Shown here: piece by piece, positions 61,181 through 64,000 of the stretch | How the letters are laid out: every line of letters starts with the position of its first letter | Numbering within the stretch: the first letter of the stretch is position 1 | Assembly (NCBI RefSeq): GCF_004011825.1 | Contig: NZ_RKLO01000007.1 | Location: 106,450 to 170,449, forward strand | From: Rhodococcus xishaensis | GTDB taxonomy: Bacteria > Actinomycetota > Actinomycetes > Mycobacteriales > Mycobacteriaceae | Reading direction: 5' to 3' | DNA: 64,000 nucleotides | Notes under the pieces: model-generated | The model's input: only the letters and a program-made list of their open reading frames with translations | What the model was told of the DNA's origin: nothing | The model's database searches: none | Position numbers and translations under genes: made by a program

Positions 61181-62101
61181 GTGACCTCCGCAGCGGCGTC
61201 GCTCGTCAGCGTTGAGAACCTCACCCGGCGGTTCGGCCCTCGGCGGGGAATCATCGATGTCGACTTCGACATCGAGGCAGGTGAGGTGTTCGGCTTCCTC
61301 GGGCCGAACGGTGCAGGCAAATCCACGACAATTCGGATTCTGCTCGGCCTGTATCGTCCGACGTCCGGTCGGGTGCGGGTCTTCGGACTCGACCCGCGTC
61401 GTGAGGCGTCGCAGATTCTGCGGCGGGTCGGCTACCTGCCTGGTGAATTGGCGTTGCACCCCAGGCTCACTGGTGCGCAGCACCTCGACCGCTTCGCCCG
61501 TATCCGGGGGTTGACCGATCGTCGGTACCGGGACGAACTCGTAGACCGCTTCGGCGCCGAACTCGACAGGCCGGCCCACACCCTCTCCAAGGGGAACCGG
61601 CAGAAGATCGGTCTCGTGATGGCGTTCATGCACAGGCCCGATCTCTTGGTGCTGGATGAGCCGACGGGCGGACTTGACCCGCTCATGCAGGACGAGTTCG
61701 CAGACCTGGTGCGCGAAACGGTCGCCGACGGGCGGACGATCCTGCTCTCGTCCCACGACCTCGACGAGGTCCAAAGACTCGTTGAGCGGGTGTGCATCCT
61801 GCGAGAGGGGCGCGTGGTGGTCACCGCAACCGTCGACTCTCTGCGCAAGAGTTCGCCGCGTTCGATCACACTTCGTTTCGATCGCAAGGCTCCCCAGGAA
61901 GCTTTCGCCCGTCTCGACGGCGTCCTGGTGCGATCCCGCGACGGTCAGCAAATCACCCTGTCAGTCACGGGACCGATTGCCCCACTGCTACGGACGGCGG
62001 CCGACGAAGGAGCGGTGGACATCACGGCTCGCCGCGCAGACCTCGACGAACTGTTCCTCAGCTACTACCGCGGACACGGCGATCCGGGAGGTGTCCGATG
62101 A
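61181..62101 (+). CDS. ABC transporter ATP-binding protein (DrrA-like), second
   Basis: A 306-residue nucleotide-binding subunit. Walker A is FLGPNGAGKSTTIRILLGLY, ABC signature LSKGNRQKIGLVMAF, and Walker B LLVLDEPTGGLDPL. GTG at 61181 begins TSAAASLVSVENLTRRFG; a longer frame upstream runs through the end of ectD and is not real. The stop overlaps the permease start (ATGA). Located 37 bases behind ectD, so co-transcription with the ectoine genes is possible, but no functional link is known. Export of a solute, lipid or drug is expected. Confidence 0.9.
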   Translation: MTSAAASLVSVENLTRRFGPRRGIIDVDFDIEAGEVFGFLGPNGAGKSTTIRILLGLYRPTSGRVRVFGLDPRREASQILRRVGYLPGELALHPRLTGAQHLDRFARIRGLTDRRYRDELVDRFGAELDRPAHTLSKGNRQKIGLVMAFMHRPDLLVLDEPTGGLDPLMQDEFADLVRETVADGRTILLSSHDLDEVQRLVERVCILREGRVVVTATVDSLRKSSPRSITLRFDRKAPQEAFARLDGVLVRSRDGQQITLSVTGPIAPLLRTAADEGAVDITARRADLDELFLSYYRGHGDPGGVR

Positions 62102-62886
62102 CGACTGGCCTCGTCAGGCTCGACCTCCTGCTGCGCCGCCGCTCCCTCGTGGGCTACTCACTGGGCATAGGCGTCTACACCTTCGTCATCGTCGCGTTGT
62201 ATCCGGCATTCCGGAACGAGACGGGCCTCGACCAGTTCACGTCGGAAAACGCCACTCTCGCAGCACTTTTCGGCGTCACCGGTCCGTTGTCGTCGTCGTC
62301 CGGGTGGTTGAATGCGAATCTGTACGCGAACTTCCTGCCGTTGATCGTCCTGTTGATCACCATCGGCTACGGGGCCGGTTGCATTGCCGGCCAGAACGAG
62401 GAGGGCACCCTCGGCTTGGTCGTGACGCTGCCGCTGACCCGGAACCGGATCGCGCTCCAGAAGGTCGTCGCGATGTGCCTCGTGGCTGTGCCGGTCTCGT
62501 TGGTGGCCGCCCTCGTCGTGTTCGCGGGGCGCGGATTCGATCTGCAGGTCGACACGGGTGCGCTTATCGGTGTGACGATCGCGGTGCTGTTGCTGGGCAT
62601 CGGATTCGGAGCGCTAGCCCTGCTGATCGGCGCCCTCACCGGCAGTCGCGGGACCGCGCTCGGCATCACGGCGATGGTGGCGGCAGCCGCGTACCTGGTC
62701 AACTCGCTGGCTCCCGTCGTGAGCTGGATCCGTCCCGCACGGCTCGTCTCCCCGTTCTACTACGCGGTCGGCAACAACCAACTCGTCGACGGTGTGTCCT
62801 TCTCCTCGTTCGTCGTCCTCATCGGCATCGCCGTTGCGTTGTCGTGCGGAGCCGTGATGGCGTTCCGTCGCCTCGACGTCGACTGA
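62098..62886 (+). CDS. ABC-2 type permease, second
   Basis: A 262-residue membrane protein with six hydrophobic segments (for example LGIGVYTFVIVALYP, NFLPLIVLLITIGYGAGCIA, LVAVPVSLVAALVVFAG). Coupled to the ATPase gene by overlapping ATGA. The motif NEEGTLGLVVTLPLTRNRIAL is the cytoplasmic coupling segment between TM helices, typical of ABC-2 exporters. Half the size of the permease at 4890-6518, so it probably works as a dimer. Confidence 0.87.
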   Translation: MTTGLVRLDLLLRRRSLVGYSLGIGVYTFVIVALYPAFRNETGLDQFTSENATLAALFGVTGPLSSSSGWLNANLYANFLPLIVLLITIGYGAGCIAGQNEEGTLGLVVTLPLTRNRIALQKVVAMCLVAVPVSLVAALVVFAGRGFDLQVDTGALIGVTIAVLLLGIGFGALALLIGALTGSRGTALGITAMVAAAAYLVNSLAPVVSWIRPARLVSPFYYAVGNNQLVDGVSFSSFVVLIGIAVALSCGAVMAFRRLDVD

Positions 62887-62936
62887 CCTGTCGTAGACCG
62901 AACCGAATCGAGACGCTCTGAAGGCGGCACAAAAGG

Positions 62937-62968
62937 CGGCGCCGACACCCGTGTGGGTGCCGGCGCCG
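62937..62968. terminator. Bidirectional terminator
   Basis: CGGCGCCGACACCC-GTGT-GGGTGCCGGCGCCG, a 14-bp stem with one mismatch, preceded by AAAA. It lies between the permease and the convergent repeat-protein gene. Confidence 0.85.
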
Positions 62969-63008
62969 CGTCGGAAGTTAGCTGCTCAGATTACGTGACC
63001 TGCGGTTA

Positions 63009-64000
63009 CTAGCCCCCCATGCCTCCCAGCAAGTCGGCCAGCAACTCGGCGATCAGGTCGACGTCGATCGCGTCCACCAGGGCCTGGACGCTGCCGGCGA
63101 CCGCATCGGGATCAGGGCCGCCGGGATCCGGGTTGTCGGGATTCGGGTTGTCATCCGGGTTGTCGGGAATCAGGTCGCCGGGATTGAGGTCGCCGAGGCT
63201 GCCGAGCACGTTTTCGCCGATCGTGACCAGTTGCTGCGCGCCGAACACCGGGGTCGGGTTGTCATCCGAAATGCACTCGCCCATGACGATGTACGGGCCG
63301 TCTTCGAGCTCCACGGTGTAGGCATTCGCGGCTCCCGGGCCCACTCGGTCGGGGCTCCGCCAGGTCAGGAATCCCGGCTCGTCGATCTTGGTCGGGTCGT
63401 CCCGGAGTTCGGTCATCTTGGCGTTTTCGACGACGAATACGCTGCAAGTGCTGGAGGGTTCGACGTTCTGGTTCACGATGGTGATGGTCAACGTGCCGGC
63501 GTCGACGCCGGTCGTGACGGTCGGGCCTGCCAATGCGTTGAGCACCGTGACCAGTTGCTCGGTGCCGAACAGGGTCGGGTTGCCGTCCGAAACACATTCG
63601 CCGACAACTGCGTACTCACCGACCGCAAGGTCCGTGCTGAAGGTGCCGTCGGCTCCGGCGGCCACGCGCTCGGCGTCGTCGGTGCGCCAGGTCAGGAATC
63701 CCGCCTCGTCGATCTTGGTCGGGTCGGCCTGGAAGTCGGGCAGCTTGGCGCTCTCGAGGACGATGATGCCGCAGGTGGCGGTCGGGTCGACGTTCGTGTT
63801 CGCGACGGTGGCCGTCAGGACGGTCCCCTCGACGGCGGTGGTGACGGTCGGGGCTCCGAGGGTGTGGGAGCTGGTGACCAGTTGCTCGGTGCCGAACAGG
63901 GTCGGGTTGCCGTCCGAAACACATTCGCCGACAACTGCGTACTCACCGACCGCAAGGTCCGTGCTGAAGGTGCCGTCGGCTCCGGCGGCCACGCGCTCGG
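63009..64000 (-). CDS. Secreted-type protein of 109-residue repeats (5' part outside)
   Basis: The 3' 330 codons of a larger gene that continues beyond the window. It consists of repeats of about 109 residues with DPTKIDEAGFLTWRTDDAER, GTFSTDLAVGEYAVVGECVS and a Cys-containing TCGIIVLESAK segment; the last complete unit differs (SPDRVGPGAANAYTVELEDG). Each unit has paired cysteines, suggesting disulphide-stabilised extracellular domains. It ends in a Asn/Asp/Pro-rich linker (NPDDNPNPDNPDPGGPDPD-like) and a hydrophobic helix with a Gly-rich end. No known function; a surface or biofilm protein is likely. Confidence 0.8.
   Translation of the reverse strand, partial: ERVAAGADGTFSTDLAVGEYAVVGECVSDGNPTLFGTEQLVTSSHTLGAPTVTTAVEGTVLTATVANTNVDPTATCGIIVLESAKLPDFQADPTKIDEAGFLTWRTDDAERVAAGADGTFSTDLAVGEYAVVGECVSDGNPTLFGTEQLVTVLNALAGPTVTTGVDAGTLTITIVNQNVEPSSTCSVFVVENAKMTELRDDPTKIDEPGFLTWRSPDRVGPGAANAYTVELEDGPYIVMGECISDDNPTPVFGAQQLVTIGENVLGSLGDLNPGDLIPDNPDDNPNPDNPDPGGPDPDAVAGSVQALVDAIDVDLIAELLADLLGGMGG

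Overview
The window comes from a high-GC actinobacterium of the order Mycobacteriales, most likely Rhodococcus or a close relative. The gene content (dnaX, ybaB-recR, gatD-murT, leuA, ask-asd, an ectoine cluster, abundant beta-oxidation genes), the frequent GTG/TTG starts and the twin-arginine and Mycobacteriales-type proteins all point there. From memory, the backbone follows the Mycobacterium tuberculosis neighbourhood dnaX / methyltransferase + FAD oxidoreductase / SRPBCC protein / ybaB-recR / gatD-murT / leuA / ask-asd. Blocks of accessory genes are spliced between these core genes.

Region by region. 1-9 kb: a sulfatase and an HhH-GPD repair protein, then a patchwork of a Phd/YefM antitoxin with two extra C-terminal modules, a drug-type ABC exporter, an AT-rich methyltransferase and a decayed IS3-family element. 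The last part of the HhH-GPD gene recurs as a remnant after the exporter and again after the IS. 9-20 kb: amt, dnaX, a small unknown gene, a Rip3-like site-2 protease, a secreted amidase and fadA-fadB. 20-27 kb: a lipid-methylation pair (cyclopropane-synthase-type methyltransferase and FAD oxidoreductase, probably for 10-methyl branched acids), then two tandem marR-MFS efflux modules with related operators. 27-29 kb: SRPBCC protein, ybaB, recR. 29-37 kb: LysR regulator, type II NADH dehydrogenase, MpaB-like oxygenase, aldehyde dehydrogenase, acyl-CoA dehydrogenase and acyl-CoA synthetase. Two CRP/GlxR-like sites lie in this block.

37-46 kb: gatD-murT followed by an 803-bp tandem duplication that left gatD pseudogenes, then a small membrane protein, an alkyl sulfatase, and leuA with a predicted leucine leader peptide. 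46-54 kb: a large STAND/LuxR regulator, ask (with the internal start for the beta subunit), asd and a secreted NHL-type beta-propeller. 54-63 kb: an osmoadaptation cluster consisting of a BCCT betaine-type transporter, a two-component system, ectABCD and a second ABC-2 exporter. 63-64 kb: the 3' part of a secreted protein built from near-identical 109-residue repeats, cut by the window edge.

The most unusual signals are: a perfect 19-bp inverted repeat that buries the ectA start codon; serial duplication of the HhH-GPD 3' end beside acquired cassettes; three antitoxin C-terminal modules in overlapping tandem; the gatD 803-bp tandem duplication; and 24-bp in-frame minisatellites in two unrelated genes.
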